Positions 16,214 to 24,989 of a stretch of DNA of 38,182 bases are shown here, piece by piece. The stretch comes from an uncultured Lysobacter sp. (lineage in GTDB: Bacteria; Pseudomonadota; Gammaproteobacteria; Xanthomonadales; Xanthomonadaceae): contig CAMLID010000026.1 in assembly GCA_946480055.1 (NCBI GenBank), positions 1 through 38,182 on the forward strand, read 5' to 3'. Below the pieces are notes generated by a model, which made no database searches, was not told the origin of the DNA, and was given only the letters and a program-made list of their open reading frames with translations. Every line of letters begins with the position of its first letter. The stretch's first letter is position 1. A program made the translations under genes and the position numbers.

Positions 16214-18490
16214 ATGGTCAAGCCACTCAGCGCCGCGATCGGCAGCATCCTGCTGCTCTCCGTCATCTCCGGACAAGCCCGTGCGCAGGACGCCGAAACG
16301 GCCGCCGACAGCGAAAGCAAGGACAGCGCCGCGGTCGACCTGGACAGCGTCGTCGTCACCGGCACGCGCAGCCCGAAGGCGGTCGACAAGATCCCGGGCG
16401 CGATCACCCTGGTGTCGAAGGAAGAAGTGCAGCGCAGCCTGGTCCTGACCGAGGACGCGACCGCGGTGCTGGCGCGCTCGGTGCCGGGTTACGCCGAATC
16501 CTCGCAGGCCATGAGCAACACCGGCGAGAACCTGCGCGGCCGCGTTGCGCTGCGCCTGTTCGACGGCGTGCCGCAGGGCTCGCCGCTGCGCGAGGGCACC
16601 CGCAACGCCACGTTCACCGATATGGGCATCGTCGGCCGGATCGAGGTCATCAACGGCCCTTCGGCCTCCGAAGGCATCGGCGCGGCGGGCGGCATCATCA
16701 ACTACCTGTCGGCGGCGCCGACCAAGGAAGGCAACGAGGTCACCCTGATCTCGCGCTACTCGACCCAGTTCGGCGACGACAGCGATGGCTGGAAGTTGGG
16801 CCTGAATTTCGCCCGCAAGGACGGCGACTTCGACATGCTCGCCAGCGCCTCGATCATCGACCGCGGCATCAGCTACGACGCCGACGGCCGTCGCGTCGGC
16901 ATGAACACCAGCGGCTCGGTCGCCGACTCCGAGGCGCGCAACCTGTTCCTGAAGGCCGGCTACAACTTCGGCGCCGATGGTTCGCAGCGCATCGAAGGTT
17001 CGGTCAGCCACTTCAAGATCGAAGGCAAGGCCAACTACATCCAGGTGCTGGGCTGCCGGCCTGAAGAGTTCGCGATCTGCGGCGAGACCCGCACCAACAC
17101 ATCCGAGCCCGGGCAGATCTTCGGCTCCAAGGCCGCGTTCAACGACTTCAAGCAATACCAGCTGACCTATAGCCATTTCGACCTCGGCGGCGGCACCCTC
17201 CTGGTCAACGCCTACAAGGCCGATCAGGCGATGCGCTACCTGGTCGAGAATTCGTCCGACCGCCAGGATCCGCTGATCGCGCCGATCGGCACGATCTACG
17301 ACCAGTCCGAAATCGTGACCAACAAGAAGGGCCTGCGCACGTCGTGGACCCGGCCGTCGTTGTTCTCGGTCGCCGGGCTGGAACTGCGCGTCGGCCTGGA
17401 TCTGGTCGAGGACACCGCCGAGCAGCGCCTGGCTCTGACCAACCGGGTCTGGGTGCCGCCGATGGAGTACAAGAGCCGGGCGCCGTGGATGCAGCTGTCC
17501 TGGGACGTCGGCCCGCTGACCTTCAGCGGCGGCATCCGTCGCGAAGACGGCGAGCTGCACGTCGACGACTACACCACCACCTGGTTCCGCGACCGCCGCT
17601 TCGTCCGCGGCGGCACCCTCGATTACCAGGAAAACCTGGTCAACGCCGGCGTGGTCTGGCGCATCAACGAGGGCCTCTCGGTGTTCGGCTCCTACGGCGA
17701 GGGCTTCACCCTGGCCAACGTCGGCATCCCGCTGCGCAACATCCAGTGCTCCAACGACAGCCCCGATGGCACCCAGCCCGACGGCTGCCCGAACGATCCG
17801 CAGATCAGCGTCGGCGACCTGCTCGACCTCAACGCGATCGTGGTCGACAACACCGAGTTCGGCTTCAACTGGCGCGGCAGCCGCGGCTCGCTGAGCGCTT
17901 CGCACTACGACTCCAAGTCCGACTTCGGCCAGTCGCTGTCGATCGATCCCATCACCAACGACTTCGTACTGCTGCGTGCACCGGTGCGGATCAAGGGCTA
18001 CGAGCTGGCCGGCGATTACCGTTTCTCCGAGACCTGGAAGTTCAGCGCGGTCTATTCGCACACCCGCGGCAAGACCTCGTTCTGGTCCGCCGACGCGGCC
18101 GGCCGGTATCCGGCGGGCGGCCTGAACCGGCCGATGGGCGTGCTCGACATCAATCCCGACAAGTTCGCCTGGTCGGTGACCTGGAACTTCGTCCCGCGCG
18201 GCGACATCACCCTGGGCGCGACCACGTTGTTCTCGCGCAAGCTGTCGGGTACCGACGTGCGGGCGTTCGACGGCCAGAACTTCAGCTTCACCGAGAAGAC
18301 CAACGGCTACACCTTGTTCGACCTGGGCATGAACTACGAGACCGAGCGCTGGGGCCGTTTCTCGCTGGGCATCGAGAATCTGCTCGACAAGCAGTACATC
18401 CTGAGCTGGTCGCAGCCGCCGGGCGGCTTCCAGAACTACTGGGCCGGTCGCGGCCGCATGGTCTCGCTCACTCACACGATCAAGTTCTGA
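16214..18490 (+). CDS. TonB-dependent outer-membrane receptor (FepA-like)
   Basis: 758 aa from the ATG at 16214, chosen because it begins a normal signal peptide (MVKPLSAAIGSILLLSVISG, cleavage near ARAQD). The frame is open further upstream to 16031, but that part has no signal character. The TonB box region is VDLDSVVVTGTRSPKAVDKI, followed by a plug domain (about 50-160; ARSVPGYAESSQAMSNTGEN, LFDGVPQGSPLREG, VINGPSASEGIGAAGGIINY). A full barrel ends in SLTHTIKF with terminal Phe. It lacks the carboxypeptidase-like N-domain of the other receptor. Ligands of this subtype include siderophores and oligosaccharides. Its neighbours are glycosidases and an esterase rather than siderophore genes, so it probably carries a glycoside (inference). 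A strong terminator follows at 18521-18558. Confidence 0.92.
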   Translation: MVKPLSAAIGSILLLSVISGQARAQDAETAADSESKDSAAVDLDSVVVTGTRSPKAVDKIPGAITLVSKEEVQRSLVLTEDATAVLARSVPGYAESSQAMSNTGENLRGRVALRLFDGVPQGSPLREGTRNATFTDMGIVGRIEVINGPSASEGIGAAGGIINYLSAAPTKEGNEVTLISRYSTQFGDDSDGWKLGLNFARKDGDFDMLASASIIDRGISYDADGRRVGMNTSGSVADSEARNLFLKAGYNFGADGSQRIEGSVSHFKIEGKANYIQVLGCRPEEFAICGETRTNTSEPGQIFGSKAAFNDFKQYQLTYSHFDLGGGTLLVNAYKADQAMRYLVENSSDRQDPLIAPIGTIYDQSEIVTNKKGLRTSWTRPSLFSVAGLELRVGLDLVEDTAEQRLALTNRVWVPPMEYKSRAPWMQLSWDVGPLTFSGGIRREDGELHVDDYTTTWFRDRRFVRGGTLDYQENLVNAGVVWRINEGLSVFGSYGEGFTLANVGIPLRNIQCSNDSPDGTQPDGCPNDPQISVGDLLDLNAIVVDNTEFGFNWRGSRGSLSASHYDSKSDFGQSLSIDPITNDFVLLRAPVRIKGYELAGDYRFSETWKFSAVYSHTRGKTSFWSADAAGRYPAGGLNRPMGVLDINPDKFAWSVTWNFVPRGDITLGATTLFSRKLSGTDVRAFDGQNFSFTEKTNGYTLFDLGMNYETERWGRFSLGIENLLDKQYILSWSQPPGGFQNYWAGRGRMVSLTHTIKF

Positions 18491-18520
18491 CACAAGAAAG
18501 TGGCGCGACACCCTCGAATC

Positions 18521-18558
18521 GCCGCCGTCGGGTCCCCGTCCCGCGGCGGCTCTTTTTT
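18521..18558 (+). terminator. Rho-independent terminator after the second TonB receptor
   Basis: Stem GCCGCCG (18521-18527) / CGGCGGC (18544-18550) is extended by CGGG/CCCG across one bulged base, with loop TCCCCGT, then TCTTTTTT. It lies between the receptor stop (18490) and the preferred esterase start (18581). Confidence 0.85.
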
Positions 18559-18580
18559 CCGCGATGCCGGGCGCCGCGGG

Positions 18581-19855
18581 ATGGCGCTGTGCATGGCGGC
18601 GTGGTGCGCGTTCGCCATGGTGTCCGGGCATGCGGCGGAGGTTGCGGCCCTGCCGCAGGCGGCACCGGCCAGCGAGGGCTATTCGGCGCCACGCCTGGAG
18701 CGACTGCACGAGTTCATGGCTCAGGCCACCAACGAGCGTGGCTATTTCGGCGGCGTGACCCTGATCGCGCGCAACGGCCACATCGTCGATTGGCGTGCCT
18801 ACGGTCATCGCGATCTCGCTCGTAGCCAGCCGATGCGGCGCGACGACATCTTTCGCATCTACTCCATGACCAAGACCGTCACCTCGGTCGCGGTGCTGAT
18901 GCTGATGGAGGAGGGCAGGGTTGCTCTGGACGATCCGATCTCGCGCTATCTCCCGGGTTTCGATGCACCACAGGTGGTCGCCGGAGGCAGCGCCGATGCG
19001 CCGCGGCTGCGCCCTGCGAGCCGACCGATAACGGTCAGACATTTGCTCACCCACACCGCCGGATTCGCCGCCGGTCGTCCCGGCGACGATATCGCCTTGC
19101 AACTGTTGCGGCGCGCCGATCCGCATGCGGCGGGCGATCTGCGCGGCTTCGTCGAGCGCCTGAGCCGGGTGCCGCTGGCCGCCGATCCGGGCACCCGCTT
19201 CGGCTATGACGGCGCGGCGTTGGAAACCGCGGCGCGCCTGGTCGAGGTCGTGAGCGGTCAGCCGTTCGACATGTTCCTGCAGCAGCGCGTCTTCACCCCT
19301 TTGCGAATGCGCGACACCGGTTTCAAGGTGCCGGCGGCGCAGCGTGCGCGCGTGGTCGATATCAGCACGATGGGCGACGACGGCCGTTTGCGCCTGGACG
19401 ACGGGCCCAGCGCACGCGAACCCGGGGCGCCGCTCAATGCCTATGGCAGCGGCGCCGGCGGCCTGTATTCGACCGCCGGCGACTACGCGCGCTTCTGCCA
19501 GATGCTGCTCGACGGCGGCACGCTCGACGGCGAAACCCTGCTCGGCCGCAAGACCGTCGAGCTGATGCTGCGCAATCACCTGACCATGCTCGATCCGCCG
19601 GTGACCCAGTTCAGCGATGCCGAGGGCTTCGGCCTGGGCGGCTATGTGGTGCTGGACCCTGCGCGTCGCGGCCAGCCGGGATCGGTGGGGCAATTCGGCT
19701 GGTCGGGCGCGGCCTCCACCAGCTACACCCTGGATCCGCAGGAGAAACTGGTCGCCATCCTGATGCTGCAGCACCTGCCGCGCGAGGACCGCGTCGATCT
19801 GCCGCGGATCGCGCGACGTTTCTATGCCCTGGTCTATCAGGGGCTGACGCCATGA
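18581..19855 (+). CDS. Secreted serine hydrolase, beta-lactamase-fold (esterase-like)
   Basis: 424 aa from the ATG at 18581. An upstream in-frame GTG at 18500 would place the terminator stem inside the coding region and add 27 residues that are not signal-like, so 18581 is preferred. The signal segment is MALCMAAWCAFAMVSGHAAE. Active-site Ser95-x-x-Lys98 is in IYSMTKTVTS. The second motif is Tyr-Asp-Gly (FGYDGAALE) rather than Tyr-x-Asn, and the third is Trp-Ser-Gly (FGWSGAAST) in place of Lys/His-Thr-Gly. These variants match esterases of this fold (EstB-like) better than peptidases. It is probably a periplasmic esterase acting on the receptor's imported ligand. It overlaps the kinase gene by ATGA. 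No separate promoter is evident after the terminator. Confidence 0.85.
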   Translation: MALCMAAWCAFAMVSGHAAEVAALPQAAPASEGYSAPRLERLHEFMAQATNERGYFGGVTLIARNGHIVDWRAYGHRDLARSQPMRRDDIFRIYSMTKTVTSVAVLMLMEEGRVALDDPISRYLPGFDAPQVVAGGSADAPRLRPASRPITVRHLLTHTAGFAAGRPGDDIALQLLRRADPHAAGDLRGFVERLSRVPLAADPGTRFGYDGAALETAARLVEVVSGQPFDMFLQQRVFTPLRMRDTGFKVPAAQRARVVDISTMGDDGRLRLDDGPSAREPGAPLNAYGSGAGGLYSTAGDYARFCQMLLDGGTLDGETLLGRKTVELMLRNHLTMLDPPVTQFSDAEGFGLGGYVVLDPARRGQPGSVGQFGWSGAASTSYTLDPQEKLVAILMLQHLPREDRVDLPRIARRFYALVYQGLTP

Positions 19856-20772
19856 GCGGCGGTACCGTGCTGGTAGCCGGTTCGGCCAATCTGGATTTCG
19901 TGGTCCGCGCCGCGCATGTGCCCGCGCCGGGCGAGACCGTGCTCGGGCGCGATTTCGCGACCTATCCCGGCGGCAAGGGCGCGAACCAGGCCGTGGCCTG
20001 CGCGCGCGCAGGCGTGCCTACACGCATGCTGGCCGCGTTCGGCGACGACGGCTACGCCGCACCGATCGAACGTTCGCTGCGGGCGGCCGGTGTGAGCCTG
20101 CACGCACAGCGTATAGCCGACTGCGCGACCGGCACCGCCTTCATCTGTGTGTCCGACGACGCCGAGAACGCGATCACCGTGGCGCCGGGCGCGAACGCCG
20201 CGCTGCGCCCCGAGCACCTGCCGGACCTGGATGGGGTCAGCCATCTGCTGCTGCAGCTGGAAACGCCGCTGGCGGCGGTCGAAGCCTGGGCGCGGGCCGC
20301 TCGTGCGGCCGGGACGACGGTGATCTTGAATGCAGCGCCTGCGCGCGCCCTGCCGCCGAGTCTGTTGGAAGCGGTCGACGTGCTGGTGGTCAACGAAGGC
20401 GAACTCGCTGCGATCACCGGCGTGCGCGACGACCTAGAAGCCGCGCTGGTGCGCCTGAACACGCCTTGCGTGATCGTCACCCTGGGCGCGCGCGGCTGCT
20501 GCGCACGCATCGGCGGCGAGTTTCTACATCAAGCTGCGTACCCCGTTGCGGCGGTGGACACGACCGCCGCTGGCGACACGTTCTGCGGCACACTGGCTGC
20601 GGCGCTGGCCGCGGGCGAGGACTACGCCGCCGCGCTGCGCCGGGCCAGCGCAGCGTCGGCGCTGGCCTGCACGCGCGCGGGCGCACAATCCAGCGTGCCC
20701 GAGCGCGCCGAGGTCGATGCCTTGCTCGCACGCGAACACGCAGTGTCGGCACCCGCCGCCGCGCCGCCCTGA
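19852..20772 (+). CDS. PfkB-family sugar kinase, ribokinase-like
   Basis: 306 aa, the usual ribokinase length. The N-terminal VLVAGSANLDFVVRAAHVPAPGE and YPGGKGANQAVACARAG motifs and the C-terminal DTTAAGDTF (Asp236 to Asp242-Thr; Asp242 is the catalytic base) are ribokinase signatures. The protein is cytoplasmic and would phosphorylate a furanose sugar at O5 with ATP. The start ATG overlaps the esterase stop. The neighbouring GH127-like gene suggests that the sugar is a pentofuranose such as ribose or arabinose. I do not assign rbsK, because the usual rbs transport genes are absent and specificity in this family is broad. Confidence 0.88.
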   Translation: MSGGTVLVAGSANLDFVVRAAHVPAPGETVLGRDFATYPGGKGANQAVACARAGVPTRMLAAFGDDGYAAPIERSLRAAGVSLHAQRIADCATGTAFICVSDDAENAITVAPGANAALRPEHLPDLDGVSHLLLQLETPLAAVEAWARAARAAGTTVILNAAPARALPPSLLEAVDVLVVNEGELAAITGVRDDLEAALVRLNTPCVIVTLGARGCCARIGGEFLHQAAYPVAAVDTTAAGDTFCGTLAAALAAGEDYAAALRRASAASALACTRAGAQSSVPERAEVDALLAREHAVSAPAAAPP

Positions 20773-20821
20773 ACCGATTCGTATCGTCCCCCTTTCCGCT
20801 CTTTCGATACCGCCCGAACCG

Positions 20822-23014
20822 ATGAATCCCAGCCCCGACCAGCCCGCATCCGACCCCAACGGCACAGACAGCGACGAGCGCCGCCCGGTGCGCAGCGAGT
20901 ACAAGTTCTCGCACGTCACCACCCAGCGCTACCTGCCGCTGCCGGGCAAGGCGCCGGGCTGGCCGTTCGCCGAGATCGGGCATTGGAAGATGGATGTCGA
21001 CGGCTCGGTCGACGACTGGATCGCCGAACTGATCGACTGGCGCCGCGAGCACCTGACCCGGATCGGCTACGACGACGCCAACTATCGTCGCCCCGAACTG
21101 CAGTGGGCGCAGCGCAACTTCGTCCATGCCCAGATGATGGCCGAGGACCGCTACTTCTACGATCCGGTCGAAGGCCGCTATACCGTCGAGCGTTACCTCG
21201 ACGACCTCAAGCGCCGCTACGGCGGCATCGACAGCGTGCTGATCTGGCATGTCTATCCGAACATCGGCGTCGACGACCGCAATCAGTTCGATCTGGCCGG
21301 CGACCTGCCGGGCGGCATCGAAGGCCTGCGCGGTGCCATTGCCGAATTCCACCGCCATGGCGTGCGCGTGCTGCTGCCGACCATGCCCTGGGACAACGGC
21401 ACCCGCGACGACGGCCGCAACGACTGGGAATCGATGGCCGAGCTGGTCAAGGCGGTCGGCGCCGACGGTATCAACGGCGATACCTACAACGGCGTGCCGC
21501 GCGCGTTCTTCGACGCCTGCGACGCGCTCGGCCATCCGGTGGTGCTGCAACCGGAGTCGACCATCAGCGCCGAGGAGGCGTTGATCTGGAACGTGCAGAG
21601 CTGGGGCAAGAAAGCGCCGAACGAAGTCGTGCCGCCGGTGGCCAAGTTCAAGTGGCTGGAACCGCGCCACATGATCAACTACGAGAACCGTTGGGGTCGC
21701 GATCGCAACCACGACCTACAGTACATCTTCTTCAACGGCGTCGGTTACAACGCCTGGGAGAACATCTGGGGCCTGTGGAACCAGCTCACCTCGCGCGACG
21801 CCGAGTCCTTGCGCCGCATCGCCGCGATCGAGCGCCGCTTCGCCGACTGCATGGTCAGCCTGGACTGGCGCCCGTACGAACGCACCTTGCAGGCAGGCGT
21901 GTTCGCCAGCCGCTTCCCGCGCGACGGCGTGACCCTGTGGACGCTGGTCAACCGTAACGAGTACGAAGTCGTGGGCGAGCAGTTCGCGGTGCCGCACACC
22001 GAAGGAACGCGTTACTTCGATGCCTGGAACGGCGTCGCTCTGGCGCCGCGGATCGATGGCGGCCGCGCGGTGTTCGAGTTCGCGATCGAAGGCCGCGGCT
22101 TCGGCGCGGTCGCGGCACTGGCGCCCGGTGCCGAAGTCGAGGGGCTCGACGCCTTCCTGGCCGGCATGGCCGAACGCGCGGCCACACCCTTGCGCGACTA
22201 CTCGAATCAGTGGCGCGCGCTGCCGCAGGTGCTGGTGCCGATCGAGCCGACCACGCCGGCGCAGACACCGCCGCCAGGCATGATCGCGATCCCCGGCGGC
22301 GACTTCGATTTCGTGGTCGGCGGTGTCGAGATCGAGGGCCAGACCTGGGAAGGCGTGGACGTGCAGTACCCCTGGGAGTCCAGCGCGCGCCGCGGTCACC
22401 GCCAGCGCATGCGCATGCGGCCGTTCCATATCGACCGCACGCCGGTGACCAACGCCGAATACCAGCGCTTCGTCGAGGCCAGCGGCTATCGCCCGCGCGA
22501 TTCCCACAATTACCTGCGCGACTGGATCGGCGGTGCGACGCCGCCGGGCTGGGAACGCAAGCCGGTGACCTGGGTCAGCCTCGAAGACGCACGCGCCTAC
22601 GCGCGCTGGGCCGGCAAACGCCTGCCGCGCGAATGGGAATGGCAGTACGCCGCGCAGGGTAGCGACGGCCGTCGCTATCCCTGGGGCGATGCCTGGCGCG
22701 AGGATGCGGTGCCGGCTACGAACCGCGGCCGACGTCTGCGTGCGCCCGACGATGTCGACGCGCATCCGGCCGGGGCCAGTCCTTTCGGCGTGCTCGACCT
22801 GGTCGGCAACGTCTGGCAATGGACCGACGAGTACCAGGACGAACACACGCGCGCGGCGATCCTGCGCGGCGGCAGCTCCTACCAGCCGCAGACCTCGCAT
22901 TGGTATTTCCCGCAGGCGCATCGCCTGGACCAGCACGGAAAGTACCTGTTGATGGCGCCGAGCAAAGACCGATCCGGCTGCATCGGTTTCCGCTGCGTCG
23001 TCGATGCGGCATGA
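20822..23014 (+). CDS. Fusion of an uncharacterised TIM-barrel/glycosidase-like domain with a formylglycine-generating-enzyme-like (SUMF1) domain
   Basis: 730 aa from the ATG at 20822 (MNPSPDQPASDPNGTDSDER). There is no signal peptide, so it is probably cytoplasmic. Residues about 25-390 look like a TIM barrel (SVLIWHVYPNIGVDD, GVRVLLPTMPWDNGTRDDGR, ADGINGDTYNGVP, HPVVLQPESTISAEEALIW), followed by a beta-sandwich (about 390-470). I do not recognise the family. Residues about 485-730 are FGE-like: MIAIPGGDFDF, RPFHIDRTPVTNAEYQRFVE, PVTWVSLEDARAYARWAGKR, LPREWEWQYAAQG, YPWGD, LVGNVWQWTDEY and SGCIGFRCV. The paired catalytic cysteines of true FGE (around SYLCHDSYC) are replaced by SSYQPQTSHWYF, so sulfatase activation is unlikely. 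No sulfatase is nearby. It probably works with the GH127 gene directly downstream. Confidence 0.8.
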   Translation: MNPSPDQPASDPNGTDSDERRPVRSEYKFSHVTTQRYLPLPGKAPGWPFAEIGHWKMDVDGSVDDWIAELIDWRREHLTRIGYDDANYRRPELQWAQRNFVHAQMMAEDRYFYDPVEGRYTVERYLDDLKRRYGGIDSVLIWHVYPNIGVDDRNQFDLAGDLPGGIEGLRGAIAEFHRHGVRVLLPTMPWDNGTRDDGRNDWESMAELVKAVGADGINGDTYNGVPRAFFDACDALGHPVVLQPESTISAEEALIWNVQSWGKKAPNEVVPPVAKFKWLEPRHMINYENRWGRDRNHDLQYIFFNGVGYNAWENIWGLWNQLTSRDAESLRRIAAIERRFADCMVSLDWRPYERTLQAGVFASRFPRDGVTLWTLVNRNEYEVVGEQFAVPHTEGTRYFDAWNGVALAPRIDGGRAVFEFAIEGRGFGAVAALAPGAEVEGLDAFLAGMAERAATPLRDYSNQWRALPQVLVPIEPTTPAQTPPPGMIAIPGGDFDFVVGGVEIEGQTWEGVDVQYPWESSARRGHRQRMRMRPFHIDRTPVTNAEYQRFVEASGYRPRDSHNYLRDWIGGATPPGWERKPVTWVSLEDARAYARWAGKRLPREWEWQYAAQGSDGRRYPWGDAWREDAVPATNRGRRLRAPDDVDAHPAGASPFGVLDLVGNVWQWTDEYQDEHTRAAILRGGSSYQPQTSHWYFPQAHRLDQHGKYLLMAPSKDRSGCIGFRCVVDAA

Positions 23015-23018
23015 CGCG

Positions 23019-24875
23019 ATGAGCCGGATTCCCGCCAGCGCCGCAACGATCGCCGTCCACCTCGACGGCTTGCTCGGCGATGCGCTCGACGCCAACCTCG
23101 CCGGGCGCCTGTCGCGCTTCATCGTCGACGAACATAGCCCCGCGATCGCGATCTTCTCCCCGGAGCTGCGTTCGCAGAACCGCGAGGGCGACTGGTACGG
23201 CGAACACGCGGGCAAGTGGATGGTCGCTGCGGCCAAGGCCGTGGCGCGCTCGGGCGATGCCGAACTACTGGCGCGGCTGCGGCGCGTGGCCGATTTCCTG
23301 GTCGCGAGCCAGGAGGCCGACGGCTATCTCGGCACCTACGCGCCCGAGCGGCGCTTCATGCGCAAGCAGCCGCCCAAGCCGATCAGCTGGGACGGCGCAC
23401 CCAGCGTTCGTACATGGGACATCTGGACCCACGCTTATCTGATCCTGGGGCTGCTGGAAATCAACCGGCATTTCCCGGAGGCGCGTTATCTCGAGGCCGC
23501 GCGCCGCATCGGCGACTTGTGCGCGCACACGCTGAGCGAGGGCGGCATCGACGTCACCGAACTCGGCAACCATCACGGCATGTCGGCGACGGTGCTGATG
23601 GATCCGGCGGTCGAGCTCTACTTCGCGACCGGTGAGCGCCGCTATCTCGATCTGGCGACGACGGTGCTGGAACAGGCCGACCGGCACCCGGAGCTGGCGC
23701 TGCTCAGCCGTGCCCTGGCCGGCGCCGATGCGGCCGAGATCGCGACAGGCAAGGCCTATCAGCTGGCCTGGAACCTGGTCGGCCTGGCCAAATTGCACCG
23801 CGCCACCGGCATCGCCGCCTACCGCGATGCGGTCGAGCGTCTGTGGCGCAGCATTCGCGATCATCATCTGACCCTGGGCGGCGGTCCCTGGGGTGGGGTC
23901 GCGCATCGCTCGCGCGAAGTGTTCAACGCGCCGGGCGCGTTCAGTCCGCACGGCTACGTCGAGACCTGCTCGACCCTGGCCTGGATCCAGTTGAACCGCG
24001 AGCTGCTCGCGATCGACGGCGACCCGCGCTACGCCGAGGAGATCGAGCGTTCGGCCTACAACGACCTGCTCGGCGCGCAGGCGCCCAACGGCGAGGACTG
24101 GTGCTACTACGTGTACCCGAACGGGCGCCGCGTGCACACCACCTATTGGCGGTGCTGCAAATCCAGCGGCGCGATGGCGCTGGAGGAACTGCCCGCGATC
24201 GCCTATGCGCGCAGCGGCGACGACGGGGTCGCGGTGAATCTGTACGGGCCGGGTCGGGCCGAGATCGAGTTGGGCGTGGCCGGTCGGGTGCGTCTGGAAC
24301 AGGCGACCGGCTATCCGTTCGAGGGCGATGTGCAATTGCGCGTCGGCGTCGAGCGCGAGGCGCGGTTCGCCTTGAAGTTGCGCGTGCCGTCCTGGGCCGA
24401 AGGCGCGACCGTGCGCGTCGACGGCGAAACGGCCAGCGCCGGGGTCGAGCACGGCGCCTACGCCGTGCTCGACCGCGTCTGGCGCGATGGCGATGTGGTG
24501 AGCCTGCACTTTCCGATGGCGCCGCGCAGTCATCGCGCGATCCACCGAAACGTGCAGGAATCGCGTGCGCCCGACGGCAGTCCGGTGCGCCAGGAAGTGC
24601 TGCACTTCGAGTATCTGGGCATCAGCCGCGGACCGCTGGTGTACGCCTCCGGCCTGATCGACGGCTTCAAGACCGAGGAGACGCTGCGGCTGCCCTCGAC
24701 GCCGGAAGCGAACTGGCTGTTGCCGGCGCAGGACAGCGACGGTGAGCCGACCATCGAACTGCGCCTGGGCTACCGCTCGCCGCTGGTGTTCGCGCCTTAT
24801 TACCGCGCCGGCGGCCGTGTCGACGGCGCCTGGCGGCTGACCTGGATGTCGCTCGCACCGGAGCCGACGCCATGA
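23019..24875 (+). CDS. GH127-type glycoside hydrolase (DUF1680, beta-L-arabinofuranosidase-like)
   Basis: 618 aa from the ATG at 23019 (MSRIPASAATIAVHLDGLLG); the in-frame ATG at 23004, overlapping the previous gene, would add five residues. It has an alpha/alpha-barrel followed by a beta-rich C-terminal region. Conserved segments include GDWYGEHAGKWMVAAAK, QEADGYLGTY, WDIWTHAYLILGLLE and NHHGMSATVLMDP. Glu315 and Cys317 (YVETCSTLAW) with Cys379-Cys380 (TYWRCCKSSG) match the zinc-cysteine site of GH127, where a cysteine is the nucleophile; Glu300 (SREVF) may be the acid/base. No signal peptide, hence cytoplasmic. It would release a furanose that the upstream kinase can phosphorylate. Related GH127-like enzymes act on other linkages, so the substrate is tentative. 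Confidence 0.88.
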   Translation: MSRIPASAATIAVHLDGLLGDALDANLAGRLSRFIVDEHSPAIAIFSPELRSQNREGDWYGEHAGKWMVAAAKAVARSGDAELLARLRRVADFLVASQEADGYLGTYAPERRFMRKQPPKPISWDGAPSVRTWDIWTHAYLILGLLEINRHFPEARYLEAARRIGDLCAHTLSEGGIDVTELGNHHGMSATVLMDPAVELYFATGERRYLDLATTVLEQADRHPELALLSRALAGADAAEIATGKAYQLAWNLVGLAKLHRATGIAAYRDAVERLWRSIRDHHLTLGGGPWGGVAHRSREVFNAPGAFSPHGYVETCSTLAWIQLNRELLAIDGDPRYAEEIERSAYNDLLGAQAPNGEDWCYYVYPNGRRVHTTYWRCCKSSGAMALEELPAIAYARSGDDGVAVNLYGPGRAEIELGVAGRVRLEQATGYPFEGDVQLRVGVEREARFALKLRVPSWAEGATVRVDGETASAGVEHGAYAVLDRVWRDGDVVSLHFPMAPRSHRAIHRNVQESRAPDGSPVRQEVLHFEYLGISRGPLVYASGLIDGFKTEETLRLPSTPEANWLLPAQDSDGEPTIELRLGYRSPLVFAPYYRAGGRVDGAWRLTWMSLAPEPTP

Positions 24876-24989
24876 CCGTGGGCGCGCGAATCGCCAAGCA
24901 AGATTTTGTGGCGCCAGAACATATGCGACCTGTCTGGTTCGGTTCGCGCCCAAGGCGCAAAGTGCATCGGGCACCACGCCAGGAGTTTC
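24876..24989 (+). promoter_or_regulatory. Leader of the CoA-transferase gene with bipartite element C
   Basis: CAAGCAA (24895-24901), 15 bp, then GAACATA (24917-24923): identical in both blocks and in spacing to the element at 15987-16015. The start codon is at 24990, 66 bp further on, with AGGAG at 24981-24985. It could make the CoA-transferase a separately controlled unit within the cluster. Confidence 0.5.

Noticed and set aside
16154..19774. A 1206-codon minus-strand frame opposite the TonB receptor and esterase
   Set aside because: Shadow of two well-supported plus-strand genes. It also crosses the terminator at 18521-18558 and has no recognisable domain.
22260..23014. Sulfatase-maturation enzyme in a sulfated-glycan pathway
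   Set aside because: The FGE-like domain lacks the paired catalytic cysteines, and no sulfatase gene is in the window.
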